Part shown: piece by piece, positions 22,650-35,548 of the stretch | Numbering within the stretch: position 1 is the first letter of the stretch | Layout: every line of letters begins with the position of its first letter | Assembly (NCBI GenBank): GCA_951394405.1 | Contig: OX596336.1 | Span: 4,712,001-4,776,000 of the forward strand | DNA: 64,000 nt | Reading direction: 5' to 3' | Source: Coprinellus micaceus | Lineage: Eukaryota; Basidiomycota; Agaricomycetes; Agaricales; Psathyrellaceae | Notes under the pieces: model-generated | Database searches by the model: none | Seen by the model: only the letters and a program-made list of their open reading frames with translations | Told to the model about the DNA's origin: nothing | Position numbers and translations under genes: made by a program

Positions 22650-25600
22650 TCAACGCAGCGACATCTGCCTGGGCGAATACGGCGGCTCGACGCCCGACAG
22701 CCTGCACGCGTCCGTGAGGCGATTACGCAGCTGGGCGGCTTCGGCGCGGTTCTCTACAACCAAACACGGATTAGGGACCCCACCCCAAAGAACGGAGCAA
22801 AGACAAAACACGCACCAGAACAATCCCAAAGATAGTTCATCGTATCCACAATCTGCAACAACTTCTTGCCCAAATGGAGCGCTTCGTCGAGGGTTCGGTC
22901 GTACTCCCACAGTTGCAGGCACCTATCATCCGTTCCCATCAGCATTTGGTCGTCCTCGTTCCCGTCTCCATAGAAGACACGATGAGAGAGAGAATGGAAG
23001 AGAATGAACTCACGTAGCCAGCTGATAGAACACCCACTGCACCCTCCACGGGCGCTCAGTAATCTGCACCGCCTCGGGGCCCCCGAGGTTCTGGCACACC
23101 GCGACGACTTGACGGACAATCTTTTCTTGGTGTGAGACCCAGTCCTCTGCGTGCTTGCGTTTGAAGTAGAGCCCGGGGATGGGCCCGCCTATGACAGCAC
23201 GAGACGCTTATTAGTCAAACGGAAAGGGAGGACCAGAAAGGGCGACGCACTGGAATGAGGAGACGTCATCGACGGCGAACGTACTCCCCTATCGTAGCCT
23301 TGGAGGGTACGCAGAGCTTGGGTAACGACCATGCGAATACTACAAATCCAATCGTCAGAATCCATCCTTTTCACACCGCAGTAAAAACCGAAAACTCACT
23401 TATGCGTATACTCCCTCGTCGTCCACACCAACACCCCATCCAAACCACACTTATGCATATCCAGACTCTCATCAATCGTCTGGGCCTCGCTCATCACCTC
23501 CGCAACCTCCTCACTCAAACGCTCCTCGTCCTCGGGACCGCCGAGGCCGTCGCGGGAGTGGAGGTCGGCGGAGAGCGAGGGCGGGGAGGAGAGGGAGCCG
23601 CGGGAGAGCAAGTTCCTACACCGATTGCATGTACGTTAGATAGAGTAGAGAAGGTGGGGAAGGGAATAGACGTACCGGAATCGGGTGTTAGCGTAGTTCC
23701 AGAGCAACATGCTCCTGCAGTAGAGCGCCCAGACGCTCTCCTTCGCCGTCAAACCGTCCGAATAGTTGAAGCTCTGCGCGTTGCGGTCGATAACTTCCCC
23801 AGGGAAGAGGAGGCGCCACTGAAAAGGAAACAACAGTTAGCTCTTGATCACTCAACGATAACGAAGGGAACACTTACTGAGCGGGCATCACTCAACCCGA
23901 ACCCAGGCACCCTCCTCCCATCCGTCGCCGCCTGCGCCAAAAACGCACTAACCATACTCAACGCACTCCAACACAACCTCCTCACCTCTTCCGCCCTAAT
24001 CTGATCCTGCGTCCACGTCGTCTCCCACGGCGGAATATAAATCTTCCCCGCGCCCCCACCCCCACCCGTACTCGAATACGGGTCCAAGCTCAAGGAGCCC
24101 CCGGAGCCCGGGACGGAGGACGAGATCGACGGGGACGTGGGGCAAGGGCACCCGCGCCGGTGGTCGAGGTTCTCGCGGTCGGAGGGGTAGAAGATGACGG
24201 GGACGCTGTCGTAGACGGAGACGTCGGGGTGGTGCGCGTCGCTCATCGTGAGGCGCATTTGGTGGATGTAGTCGTCGAGCTCGATGAGGGCGTTGAGGGC
24301 GCGGGCGTGGGTGTACGTCGGCTGAGCCGAGGACTCGAAGATGGCGACGATCTAGGAGCAGAGGATTAGCGAGGGTTCGTGTGTTGAAGGAGGGTAAAGG
24401 AGAAAAACGAGACTCACCAAAGCAGCATACGCATAACTCGCGTCCGCCCACCCAATCTCCATCGCACTCTTGGCTTCACTGAAAAGGGCAAGAGCGACAT
24501 TCAAGCCTTGGGCACCCCTCCCGGGTTGCTGACCGTACGTCTGAGCCGCACTGCAATTCACGGGTGTTTTCGTCAGCTCCCATTATCCTAAGACGCGCCG
24601 CATAATGAGGGAGAAGTACACACCTATTACTACTCCTCATCAAATTCGCGAGAGCAAGTGCAGCCCACACGAACGCGGGATGGACACGCGTATACTGCTC
24701 GCTGTAGAGTATACGCTCGAGATTGGGCACGTTGATGAACGAGAGAAGATGAGAGGTGCCGCTAACGACAAACGTGATTTCTTGCATGATTACTTGGACC
24801 CTACACCGTTTCATCAGCGCCTCGTCTCTTCAGTAAGGGTAGGAAGAAGAAACAACTCACGGATTCGCCTTCAACAGCCTCGCCCAATTCGCCCCCAACT
24901 GCTCACTCAACATCGCATCCATCGGCTGCAACCCAATATTCCTCGGCGCCTCCACACCTAGTCATTCTTCAGTCCCCCTGATTCAACTAATCGCACCCAA
25001 TCTAAACCTATAACAAACTCACCCGAATCATGCTCCAGCCCATGCGAAGGGTACTCCTCTCTTCCATACGCGTACCCGCCTTTGCCGTAGGCGTTATCGT
25101 AGCGGTACGTAGGCGAATGTTCCAACTATCGACACATATGGTAGGTATATCAGTAACCAACTCCACAGACGAAAGGAAAGGTAGAAAACGACCCACCTTC
25201 ACAGGAAAACTCTCATTACTACTCAACCTCAACTCCCCCGGGCCCCCCGCATAATACAACCCCCCACCCCCCTGCACCTGCCCTCCCCCGGGACTCCTCT
25301 GCCCCCCCATAATCGGCTTCCCCTCCATCGCCCCCGGCGATCCCATCCCCCCCTGTGTCGGCACACTCGTCATCGTCCCCGCCGTCGAAATACTTGTGGT
25401 AGTGGTGTTCGTAGCACCCGGAGTCGACCCAGACCCAGAGGTCTTCTTGCGCTTGGTCGCGGGCTGCGAGGAGGGCGGGGAGGCGGGACTCGAGCCGTCG
25501 GGTGGAGGTCGCTTTTTGCACGAACGTTGGCGCGTCCCGGGGCGTTTGTCGGGGCCGCGGCGTTTGGGGACCAGCTAGTGGGGAGGACTCGTTAGTTATT

Positions 25601-28600
25601 TTTTCTTGTTCGTGTTTGGGGTTTTTAATGGGAGAAGGGTAGTAGGCAGAAGAGGACAGGAAGAGAGAACGATGGATAGGGTGAGATTAAGGGCGGTACG
25701 AAACGAAATGGAATGAAAGATGACAGAAAGTGACAAGGGAAAGAAGGAACGAAGAAAGGAACGGACGAGGGAGATAGATGAACGGTGACACGAAATGACC
25801 AAGTAGAAAGGGAGATAAATTGTCGAGATAAATGCAAAAGAAAAGCCCATCGGAAACGACCAGACACGGCGGGGCGGGGGAAGCACCATTCAACGAGCAC
25901 ACGCGCCATAGAACCAATACACCCGACCCCAGCCAGCCCTAGGAGGAGGACGCAAGGTCGAAGAAAAAGGGTAAATGGGCGGGGCGGGAGACGCATATGA
26001 CGATAAATTCAACAGAAGGGGGGCGTAGAAGCCAATACACGAAGAGAAAAAGAGGAAAGAGGAAAGGAAACGACGATCAGAACCAACGGAGAGACCCATA
26101 GCCCACAGGAGCCTAGCCCACCAGACCCTGCAGGCCGTAGAAGGGTATATGGGACGGTAAACGAGTAGAAACGTCCAGTGGAAGGCCCGGGCCCAGGCGC
26201 CTGAGCGAACGAAGGTTGGGAGGCGAAGAGAAAGACGACGACGATAAATGAAAAGAGTAGACCAAAGAGACAATGGGAAAAGGCAAAAGGAGCGTAGAAA
26301 GTTCGACTCGACTCGACGTCCATCCACCGGTAGACGAAGAGAAAGTCCCTGTCGACGACCATGCCGAAACCCTCCCAAGGCCGTGCAAAGCAACACATTC
26401 AAAAAGAACACTCCGAACAGAACATGTCCCTCCCTCCGTGTCTCCCATCTCCCCTCCGCCACCGTTGCCTAATGCGCGGGGCATATAGACGGAGGACGAC
26501 GACGAGGGCAGTGGTAACGGATCGTATAGACGGAAGAGGAGGAGGGCATTAGAAACGGGACGCCCGCCCCGTCTCCCATTAACGGTAGGTTTAGGCAGAT
26601 CCCCGTCCCCCATTAACGGGAGGTATAGACGGGCACCACCTCCACCTCCACCCAACCCAACCCAACGAAGGACGCAATAGCCGGATGAACGAATGGACGA
26701 ATGAACGAACGAATGAATGAACGAACAAACGAAACAAGAGCCCCAAGTACAACCGGAACGTATACTCGGAACTTCCGAGAACATGTAGTAGCAGTAGTAG
26801 GCCCGGAACGAATAGACGGATGGATGAATGCGTTTAGGGCAAAAACGGAGGGTATAGACGGAACGAACGCAAGCGCCCATCGCCGGATGAAAGGATAGGA
26901 AAGCAAACCAAAGGCTCGAAATCGAAATCGAAAGCAAAGCGGATCATAGAATAACGAACGTAGAAAGTAACATCGAAAAAGACGAAGACTCACATCATAC
27001 TCGCACTGATTATTCCTCCTCGCGCAGTTATTACACCCCGGCCTCGTCGAGTCGCACCGGATCTTCCTCGCTCGACTGTAAAACAGTGTTTCGTTAGCGC
27101 GGGTTCAGGTACACGGTACGCGATAATCGAGTAGAAGGGTGGAAGGGTAGAAGGGTGAGATCGAAAGATGGAAAGATAGATGGGTAAGATAGATGGAAAG
27201 ATAGAAGGGTAAGATAGATGGAACGGAACGCGTAGAACGCCAGACGGAATCTACGCAGTGTGTGGGACGCAGAGGCGGAGAGAGAAGGACAGACGACAAA
27301 TGCACTCCGTCGAAACGTCCAATCGAACCCCAAACCCCTCTCTAGGACACATAGAAACCCGTAGGTAGGGGCACCCTCCCGCGAAATACACGCAGAACTC
27401 CCAACCGAACGCCAGGCACCACATCCACCTTTCCAACGCACACCCCCGTCCCCCCACTCAAATCCAGCCCCACCCCAATCGGGGATTCTCTACTCCAAAG
27501 TAGAAGAAAGTCCTCCCAAGTCGCCGCTCGAAGCAAAACACACAAGAAAGTCGAAAGTCGAAAGTCGAAACCCCAAGTCGAACAAGAAGAAGCAAAGAGA
27601 AGAACTCACCACTGCCGACACGCAATAACGACATTACTCGCCTCCTTCCTCCTCTCCCCCCCTCCCTCCCCGCCACTCGCCTCGCTCCCCCCTCCCTGTC
27701 CTCCTCCTCCCTGTCCTCCTCCATGTCCTTGTCCTATCCCTTGTCCTCCTCCTCCTATACCCCCTTGACTTCCCACACCTCCACCTAACCCCCCTCCCGG
27801 TCCTATCCCACCTTGCTGAGACCCCGGACCTTGCACCCCGCCCAAAACCTGCGGACCCCTCGGGTCCTGAATCACACCCTGCCTCTGTTGTTGTGGTTGC
27901 CCATACGGTTCCTGCACCGGCCCTCCACCCAGTCCGCGCCCATACCAATCCACATGCTGCTGGCCCTGACTCGTGCTCGCCTGGTTCGGACTCGGGAGCC
28001 GGGGATCGTAGTGTCCACTTGCGCCTCTCACTGGGGGTAACGTATGCGGCGGGCTCGGGTTCGTCGTCGGGTGGGGTGGGAGGTAATGTCCTCCCCCACC
28101 CCCACCCCCACCTCCTCCCCCTCCTCCTCCTCCTCCGCCGTTCCCGTTCCCATTCCCATTCCCATTACTCCCTCCTCCCCCACCTCCCCCTCCATGATGC
28201 CCCCCATGCCCATTACTCGAGCTCGCAGAGGAGTAGTGGTGGTGCCCAAGATGATGCCCGCGGTCCAGGACGATCGTCCCGTGCGGCGGGGGGAGGTGCG
28301 CGTAGTCGTGCAGGGAGGAGGGGTACGGGGGGAGGGGCGGCTGGTCCGTGTGTGTTGGGGTGTGTGCGTGGGGATGGTGTGGGGGGCCGTGCGAGGAAGG
28401 ATGGGAGGAGGGGTGGTGCGAGGAAGGGTGAGGGGGGTGAGGAGGGTGGTGCGGGTGCGGAGGGTGCGAGGGGTGGTAGGCGCGGACTGTGGAGAGGGGG
28501 GGTAGTTAGTATGTTTGTATGAGGGTGAGAGAGAGGAGGGAAGCGAATAAGAGGAATGAATTGAGGAGGCAGTAGTGGTAGCAAGAAAGGATGGATGGGA

Positions 28601-29005
28601 GAAGTAGTGGGTTTGAATGGAAAGAGGCCGGTAAGCGCCCTGTATCCAACCGGCCTGGTAGGACGGGTGGGCGTGGGGCTTGGATGGCTCGCCCAAGGCG
28701 TGCTCACGCCTAATTCCAATCCCAAACGCCCGTCTCATCCCACCGCCTAACCACAATCGAAGCAAAGCAAACGACGCAGAAAGAAACGCCTAACCCCAAC
28801 TCAAACCCAAAAAGCAAAGACAATACTCACATCCATCCACACCCCCCACCTGCGCCGCCGCGCCATACAGCACGGGGCTATGCATCCCGCTGCCCTCTTC
28901 GCTGCTCTGCGGCCCGTCGTTGTCGTGGTTCATCGATATCGCCGGGAGGTGGAACGGGCCTGAGGATGAGGTGGTGTGTGTGTAGAGGTCCGAGGAGACT
29001 ACCAT
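22650..29005 (-). CDS. Zn2Cys6 fungal transcription factor, 1109 aa, 15 exons
   Basis: Exons in transcript order: 29005-28831, 28486-27610, 27075-26994, 25574-25197, 25125-25023, 24957-24861, 24800-24624, 24550-24418, 24351-23878, 23818-23676, 23615-23400, 23339-23251, 23188-23014, 22922-22816, 22753-22650; every phase closes. The N-terminal ~345 residues are low complexity (His/Pro, then Gly/Asn, then Gln). The zinc cluster is C348-x2-C351-x6-C358-x6-C365-x2-C368-x6-C375, a canonical binuclear cluster with the basic stretch RARKIR. A basic linker PKRRGPDKRPGTRQRSCKKR follows. The C-terminal two thirds look like the fungal-specific transcription factor domain (NVPNLERILYSEQYTRVHPA, EEVRRLCWSALSMVSAF). 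Role: nuclear DNA-binding regulator; targets unknown. The start is the first plausible ATG; a further 5' exon is possible. Confidence 0.9.
25575..26993 (-). other. 1.4-kb intron of the transcription factor gene
   Basis: GT-AG intron separating the zinc-cluster exon from its basic linker. It is over 20 times longer than this gene's downstream introns (59-91 bp). The plus strand is purine-rich, with degenerate GAAC/GAAT-type tandem runs near 26690-26735 and a repeated CATTAACGG(T/G)AGG block near 26578 and 26612. Antisense frames inside it (up to 274 codons) are composition artefacts. Confidence 0.7.
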
Positions 29006-31237
29006 CGGGGCGGTTAGTTGGGGTCGTAGAGAGAGGGGGAGAGAGGGAGAAAGAGGTAGGTAGAGGTAGAGGTAGGTAGGTAGAGGTGGGTAGGGATAGA
29101 TCGAATGAAGACGACGATGAAGAGGATGAGGGCGAAGACGCGATGCGTGAACCGAGAGCGCGAAGAAGTGGAGAGACGAAAGAAACCGCGTATACCCCCG
29201 TGTCCGCGACTACGACCGACCGACGGTATGTGTACGCGGGAGGGCTCAATGAAAAACGGAAAACGGAGAAACAAAAAAACGAAAAACGAAAAAAGGCGAG
29301 CTTACCCAAAAGTTTCCTCTTTGTGTCGGGTATCTCAGCTACCCTCACACGCGTCTTGCTCTTTCGTCGCCTGGTACAGGGAAGAAGACCCTCGTTCAGT
29401 CTTGGTGGCCCGGCCGTGGGTGCGTCCAACCAACCCTGTGAGCTAAGGACACGCCTTCGATTGCCCACGGTAGATCGCTACTCGAGATACGTTCACGAAA
29501 GGATGCGGATGGGGGGATGGCAGGGGATCGAGATCTCTTCTCTGTGCAAAGATGGCGTGGATGGATGGAGCGGTGGACGTTTTTTCCGTGTCAGCGCTGG
29601 GGCGGCACCACAGACTCCGGGGATCGAGAATCGTATCTTCCTTTTCGTACGCTTTGCGCTTTTGCGTGTGCGACCCCTTGCCAGGCTATCTATGTATCTA
29701 TGAAACGCCCCCACCCCCCCGCCTTGTCAGCACGAGTTGCCTCCTCCACTCCTCTCCAGACGCACGCACCTCTTCACAAAGACAGCAGACCGCCGTCGTA
29801 CGCTCTGAGCGAACACGAGGACAAGAGGAAGGAGGACAGCAGAAAGCAAGAGTCAGAGTTCGGGAACGTGGACAGCGTTCGGTCTACACTCGTCAAATCA
29901 AAAACGTATGTTTTCCCCCTACGGCACATCCATCCCACACTGAGTCCGAAAAAAAAACGGCCGAACTGATCGTACCCTCTCTCTCTCCCCTTCCTTCCAC
30001 AAGTTCCATTCCGGGCCTTCCCAATCACCCGATTCCCACCCCGTCACACTGACACCCCCCCCCGTCCGCCCCGGCAACTCCGGCCGCCGTGCCTGCCTCT
30101 CCGCCACGTGCACACTCCCTCCCGGCAGCGGAGCCTGAACTGTCTCCGTGATCGGGCGTACTAAGCATGACTCGGCGTGCCCTGTCGGACCCTGTGAAGA
30201 AGAAGAGACAGACACCTCGGTCCCAGACCCCGCAGAGTCCACCACGTTGTCGGCGTCTCAAGGGGAAAACGTCCCTTGAGGTGTAGGTGCAGCCCCTGTC
30301 TCTTGCCGCGAGCCCCGAAGGAGGTGAGGGAGTCGCCATCAACGCCGACAACATGAGTGCTCGACACCGTCCAACGAACACCCCGCCCAGCGACCACTGG
30401 CTAGGGAACTATGTACATAAGTCCATCTGGGGTCCTTCATGACACACGCATCGCTGTCCACAAGAATCCCCCGGAAATGATTTCTAATTCCTCAGGAAAT
30501 GTTAGGGAAGGGGGACTTTGAGCGGGATACTTGGAGGGAGCACGCGCCGACCGAGCGGTCCGTGCATTACGGATCTTCTCCGCTGTGATATGATATATCC
30601 CCTCCTTTCGTTCCGCCGCTCCAGCTACGCACAGCGCGCTTGCCCCCTGGTGGAGGGTGGAGGGTTCTCATCACCGACGACGTTCCCTGCACCTAGGGCG
30701 TGGTGGGTGGTAGAGATCTCGCTGCGCCTGCGTGCTGGGTACGTTCCATTTCACGAAAGGTATGCACGCACGCACGATGTGTTTCCGTTCACCCGAACGG
30801 TGGGCGTTTGAATCCCCTCTGGGTATCTAGGTTTCTCTTGAGCCCGTGCTTGTTCCTAGACCCTGGAAGGCTAGGACCGGGCCTGACCTCGCCTCCGTTG
30901 CCCCTCTCGTCTCCAAGATATGTACGTATGGACGTATGTATCCAAGCGATCCCAATAAATGATTCACATTGCGACGCGACGATTGCGAGGAAACGAACTT
31001 TGTATCCTAGGCATCAAGTATCTCTCTGCGTACCCGGCCCTTCTCTTCCATACCCGGCTCTCGGAAGCCCTTCTCCTACGCGTCTTCGACGTCTCGCGAT
31101 ATCCGGATTCCGATGGGACGCACCCTCCCTCCTCTCCTTCACAATTCTGAATTCGAGGGACCAAGTCTAGTCTCGCGACCCTGCACCAACCCAACCGCCT
31201 TTCATCAACAGGACGTCTGGCCAGCTCTAGTCATGGG
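29006..31237. other. Upstream region of the transcription factor; no gene supported
   Basis: Begins with a GGTAGGTAGA-type microsatellite (about 29030-29100). Overlapping frames in all six phases (for example 29086-29703, 29552-30052) have low-complexity Arg/Pro composition and no shared motif. A long 5' UTR or promoter is likely for the first kilobase. Confidence 0.4.
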
Positions 31238-31297
31238 TCATATCACATCCATCCTCGTCTCCCGTAGTCATACCATATCCATCCTCGTCTCCCGTAC
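31238..31297. repeat. Two-copy 30-bp tandem repeat
   Basis: 31238-31267 and 31268-31297 are 30-bp units that share CCATCCTCGTCTCCCGTA. They differ in a few bases on the left side. Confidence 0.75.
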
Positions 31298-31770
31298 TCA
31301 CGCATCCCAAATTTAATACCCCAACAACCTTCCACTTCGTCCCCGGGGGACCACCCAAATTCACGTTCACCCCAGTCTCCCGAGTCCCGAGTGAATGTCC
31401 CTTTAGTTAGTCGACCCAACACGGAATCGTACAATCCGATACACAGTGACCCAACCACGGAAATTACACACTGACCCACCCACGGAATCGTACAATTCGA
31501 GTTATTCGACTGGTCACTACGCTGCCAAGACGTCGTCCGGGCTCCGCCCACACTTTCTTTACACACTTTCGAGTATGCGTTACATACGGTATTTCTCTCA
31601 CCGCCAAGCGCCCACCCCTTCCCCGTACATGTCTCCCCCACACCCATACACTCATTCATCAGCGCTCGGGGGTCGGAGGTCGGCCTCATACCCCACCTCC
31701 ACCCCATTCTCCAACCGTTTTCGAACTCACCTCGACAGCTGAGCCTGATCGTATTGTTGGGAATGATTGT

Positions 31771-31860
31771 ATTCGCAGTGATAGTCTCGGAAATGATAGC
31801 ATTCGCAGTGATAGTAGTAGAAACGATAGCATTCGCAGTGATAGTATTGGAACTGCAGTG
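31771..31860. repeat. Three-copy 30-bp minisatellite
   Basis: The core ATTCGCAGTGATAGT starts at 31771, 31801 and 31831, an exact 30-bp period. The unit's second half varies. Flanking DNA (31741-31770 and 31851-31863) holds degenerate partial copies. Confidence 0.85.
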
Positions 31861-34659
31861 ATACTTGGACGCCCCATTTCCCCGACATCACGCCAACGCC
31901 AACGTCACCTCGCACGCGAGCGCCATCCATTGACGTGAGGCGGGAGATGACGAAGGGTATGACGGGTCCGTTGCGATAGGCAAACCGACTCTCTGGGTCC
32001 CCACTTTCGTGCGTGCGTACGTGCATCTAAGCGCCCAAGAGATGATTCCTTAGAGGGTGAGTGGGTACTAGGCAGTACGAAGTGCGTGTAAGTGAGGTTA
32101 CAACTTACCACTCGCGCCCCCTCGCTCAGAGCCAACAGCTGAGTACTGAACGTCCAGCAAACCCACACCCGCATCTGTACCTAGAACGCATACGGATGGA
32201 TAGACGTTTCCTACTTCTTGTGAACATGCATCGTCAGCCCTGTTCAAACAGACTGGGGCCCTGAATCTACCGGGGTGGGCCCGTACCCGATTCATATTAG
32301 AAGAAAAGTGTGCTTGGGCGCCTAAGTATTCGAAGTATGCATTCGTCATACCTTACATCCTAACTACAGTACTCCTTCAAGCGAGCGGTCTGGAAGTCCG
32401 GCCAATCGCGAACGTCGCTTCCGAGTGAACTTACTTCCACGTTCTGACGTCCAGCCCGAACGCCTAGCACGTACGAAGCTGGGTAACCCAGCGAGCGCTT
32501 CATGTTTACAATGTACATAAACGTCAACGTTGAAACCGACGAGGAAGAAGAACTCGGGGCCCGAGCCTTGCAAGGACACCTACACGTTTAAATACCCAGC
32601 ATGTACATAGCGCTCCTCTTCAGCAGGTCATCGAAAGCAACTGAGGCTGAGGCTGCAACTCGGAGGAGGATGCTCGTACGAATAGGTTTCAACTTTCGAG
32701 TGGGTGCGAGAGTACTAGCCTCCCTGGGCTAAGTAGAGGTTCGACTCAACGAGATGAAAATAGGGAGCGCAGAGTGCGATAGGTACGGAGTGAGTAACCA
32801 TATTTGCATGTGAGGTAGCCTGACTCCCGAGATTTAGTGTGCGCTTGGGGGGGAAGAGGTACAGTGCAGCTTGGCGCCGGGTGGTGAGCCTCATATCGGC
32901 CGATTAGTTTCGCGTCCACGCCTTACCAGCCTGTTTGGATGGTTTCAAGCGAGAACACTTCGCAAAGCAAAGGCGCGAGCTGGGCTCAAACTGAAGAGGT
33001 TAGAGATGTAATTGCTCGTAGGGATGCTCAGGACGGGTCCGGTGACGGTCAGGTAGGCTTTGGGGTGAGGTGGTCCCGCTTTATTCGATGTGCGGAGAGG
33101 GGTGAGCGTTTCGAAGGGGATCGGCGGGGGGACGTATGAAGGGACGTGTACCAAGAACGTTGCGTGGATGGAGGTGACGCAGGCCTTGGGCGTTTAAGAT
33201 GCCACAGAGAGTTCGAGGCTCGAGGCTCGAGGATGGGGGGAGAGAGAAACGGAAAGTAAGAGAGAAAGGGGCCGTTAGTGAGTCCTGAGAATTCAGGTGG
33301 TAGGTATTACATATTAACTTACGACGTAAGTGAGAGCCAACGAGCCAACGAGGACCGGCGTAGGTATGTATGTATGTATCTATCGGTGGCGTTCGCAAAT
33401 TCTAAAATTCACAGGGAGGCATGGATGGCATGATTTGTGCGTAGGTCGGCGTGCCGCCGCCTAAGTTGGGGAAAAGATCGATCTCACTAAAGTATAGGTA
33501 CGTAGCGCCTCGCTTAGTTTGCGACAGCATAGGGCGCGCGGAAAGGCCCTCAGAGTGGAGGTGCATGCGCCGAAAACACTTTGGTCGCTGCATGGGGCGC
33601 CTCAAGCGTATTTCGCAAGCCTCGCGGAGTGTGTCTGAGCTCGTCCTGGGGAGGCGCAAACCCAATTTTCAACTCACATCTGACAGTATACACTATCACA
33701 AAATGCAAGCTCATCGACCCCCAATGACCACCGTTCATCCCCTCGGACTCCCCGTGCGTTCCTCATCTCTGGGTCGCATCAACGACGGTGTTGCGCATGC
33801 GAGAGTCTCTCAGAACCAAGTAGGGATTCGAGCGGGGTGCAAATAAGGATCACACGATGCGATATGTACGAGCTGAGTATCCACGCCTGCGACCTAGTAC
33901 TTTGTATTTGAACATAATGCACGGGTACTCACCTCCCAAGTTCCAACCATACATCTGTCTAACCGAATAGACATCCTCTCCCACCGCATTGAAGTCTCTC
34001 GTACCTCCGACGGCCATCCTTCTGACCCTTCCACCCTGCCCTACTTTAATTGCGAAACCTTGCTCGGGATTCCAGGTTCACTCTCAGTGGCGCGTCGAAA
34101 CAGCCGCTTCACATCCGTCCATCTTCACCTTCTGTCTTCGGGGCACCTCAAGGCGTGTATGTAACCATTCTCAATCCAACCACATCCTCTCATGAACCTT
34201 CGATAAACCCACACCCAACTTTCTTCTAATCATCCAACTCAAACTCTCGCACGGCCGACCCACCTAATACTCACCTCTCTCGCACGTCAAACCTAATACA
34301 CTTCGAGTTCCCTCACCACACACACTCTATACTTATCCGCGCTCTAACCACATCCCTATCTCCGACTCCCGATCCCGGCATCCTATCTACCTCGTCTATT
34401 CATACCTACCCGAGTCTGATAAGCGAAAGCGATCCCTGCATCCCTTCCCCTTGTTCATGCCACTTCTACCCTTCTCCCGCGCCGTCTGGACTCTGCCTCA
34501 TTGCCGCACGCGTGCAAGCCTTAAGGCCCCTACCTAACATAATTGGAACCCCTAGGCGTCCCGCCTGTCCAACTATCCCCAACTTCACCTAACACCTGAG
34601 GTCCGTGTCCATTAAACTCGCTCTAGAAGGCAGGGTTCGCGGGAAGACAAAATGATAGG

Positions 34660-34674
34660 GGGCGCTAAGCGCCC
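34660..34674. repeat. Palindromic double copy of the recurrent TAAGCGCCC motif
   Basis: GGGCGCTAAGCGCCC is a near-perfect palindrome made of two facing copies of the motif. Other copies occur at 9890, 14051, 32028, 37171, 39859, 48542, 55375 and 59798. Confidence 0.7.
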
Positions 34675-35034
34675 AACCCTATGCAAGGGTCCGGTCATAG
34701 ACCAGGTCCACGGACCCCCTCCCCCGGGCCTTCCCTCCAATGCTTTCCCCGTACTGACTCCGACTAAGCGAAGGAAACCTTCGGTGGGAGGTGATGAACT
34801 CAGAAGTTCCAGAAACAGCGACCTCTCGCGATCGGAGGGTATTGACTCAACGCAGATACGGATCTGGCTCGGGACCTTTGCCTCGTGTTATGGGCGCCTC
34901 TTCGTGCGTGCGTGGTCTGTGCGGAACGAAGTGGGGAGAGAGAGAGGTGTTCCTTTGTCGATGAGAGTAGAGTTTCGGGAAGGGTGACTGCTCGAAATAG
35001 ATACTCGATTCTCGCCAGACACATCCGACTCAGG

Positions 35035-35548
35035 TCGAGAACGGGTTCGATGAGTAACTTGAGATCCAAGGTACAGCCACAGTCACGGTCACATCAGTCG
35101 TGGACAAAACCGCCGAAGTAACTGGTACCTGCCTCTTTGGGTATCAAGTCGGTGTGTAAATGTAAAAAGTGCAAGTGCGGGGAGTAATAGTAAGCGACGA
35201 AAGTTGTAATACATGAGCTCGTTTTCATTCGCGACAGTCCCCACATTCTCATATGGGTAGCTCCCTCCCGCTCCGCATCGCACCCCTCCCTTCGGGGGGG
35301 CCCCGCCATGCTTCGGGGAGGGTCCCAAGGCCCCCGATATGAGACCGTCAGTCACATACGTGGGGCCCCCGTTCCTTGCTGCCGCTCATCTTTTTGCTCG
35401 GCCCAAGGGCCTCGGAATTGACAGACAGATGGCTACGGGGGTAAGGAGGGCGGGAACACAGGCGGTACGGGACTTGCCGGGCCAGCTGATGTGACCGTGA
35501 CTGTGGCTGTACCCAGGATCTCAAGTTACTCATCGAACGGTCCCTCGA
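35035..35548. repeat. Foldback/MITE-like element with ~53-bp inverted repeats
   Basis: 35045-35097 and 35486-35538 are reverse complements over 53 bp with two mismatches. The core is GATGAGTAACTTGAGATCC and ACAGCCACAGTCACGG. The match resumes outward at TCGAG (35035-35039 / 35544-35548) after five unmatched bases. The 388-bp interior has no credible gene. The layout is that of a non-autonomous foldback or MITE-like element; no clear target-site duplication was found. Confidence 0.75.

Noticed and set aside
23367..23399. 33-bp intron with 3' AG at 23367 in the transcription factor
   Set aside because: Too short for splicing; the alternative 3' site giving a 60-bp intron (23340-23399) keeps the same frame.
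23255..24004. 249-codon plus-strand frame
   Set aside because: Antisense shadow across several well-phased exons of the transcription factor.
26113..26937. 274-codon minus-strand frame rich in Ser, Phe and Arg
   Set aside because: Lies wholly inside a 1.4-kb intron and reflects the pyrimidine-rich strand, with overlapping frames in all phases.
28028..28765. 245-codon Thr/Pro/Arg-rich minus-strand frame
   Set aside because: It is the wrong phase of the transcription factor's low-complexity second exon; the His/Pro and Gly/Asn frame joins correctly to the zinc-cluster exon.
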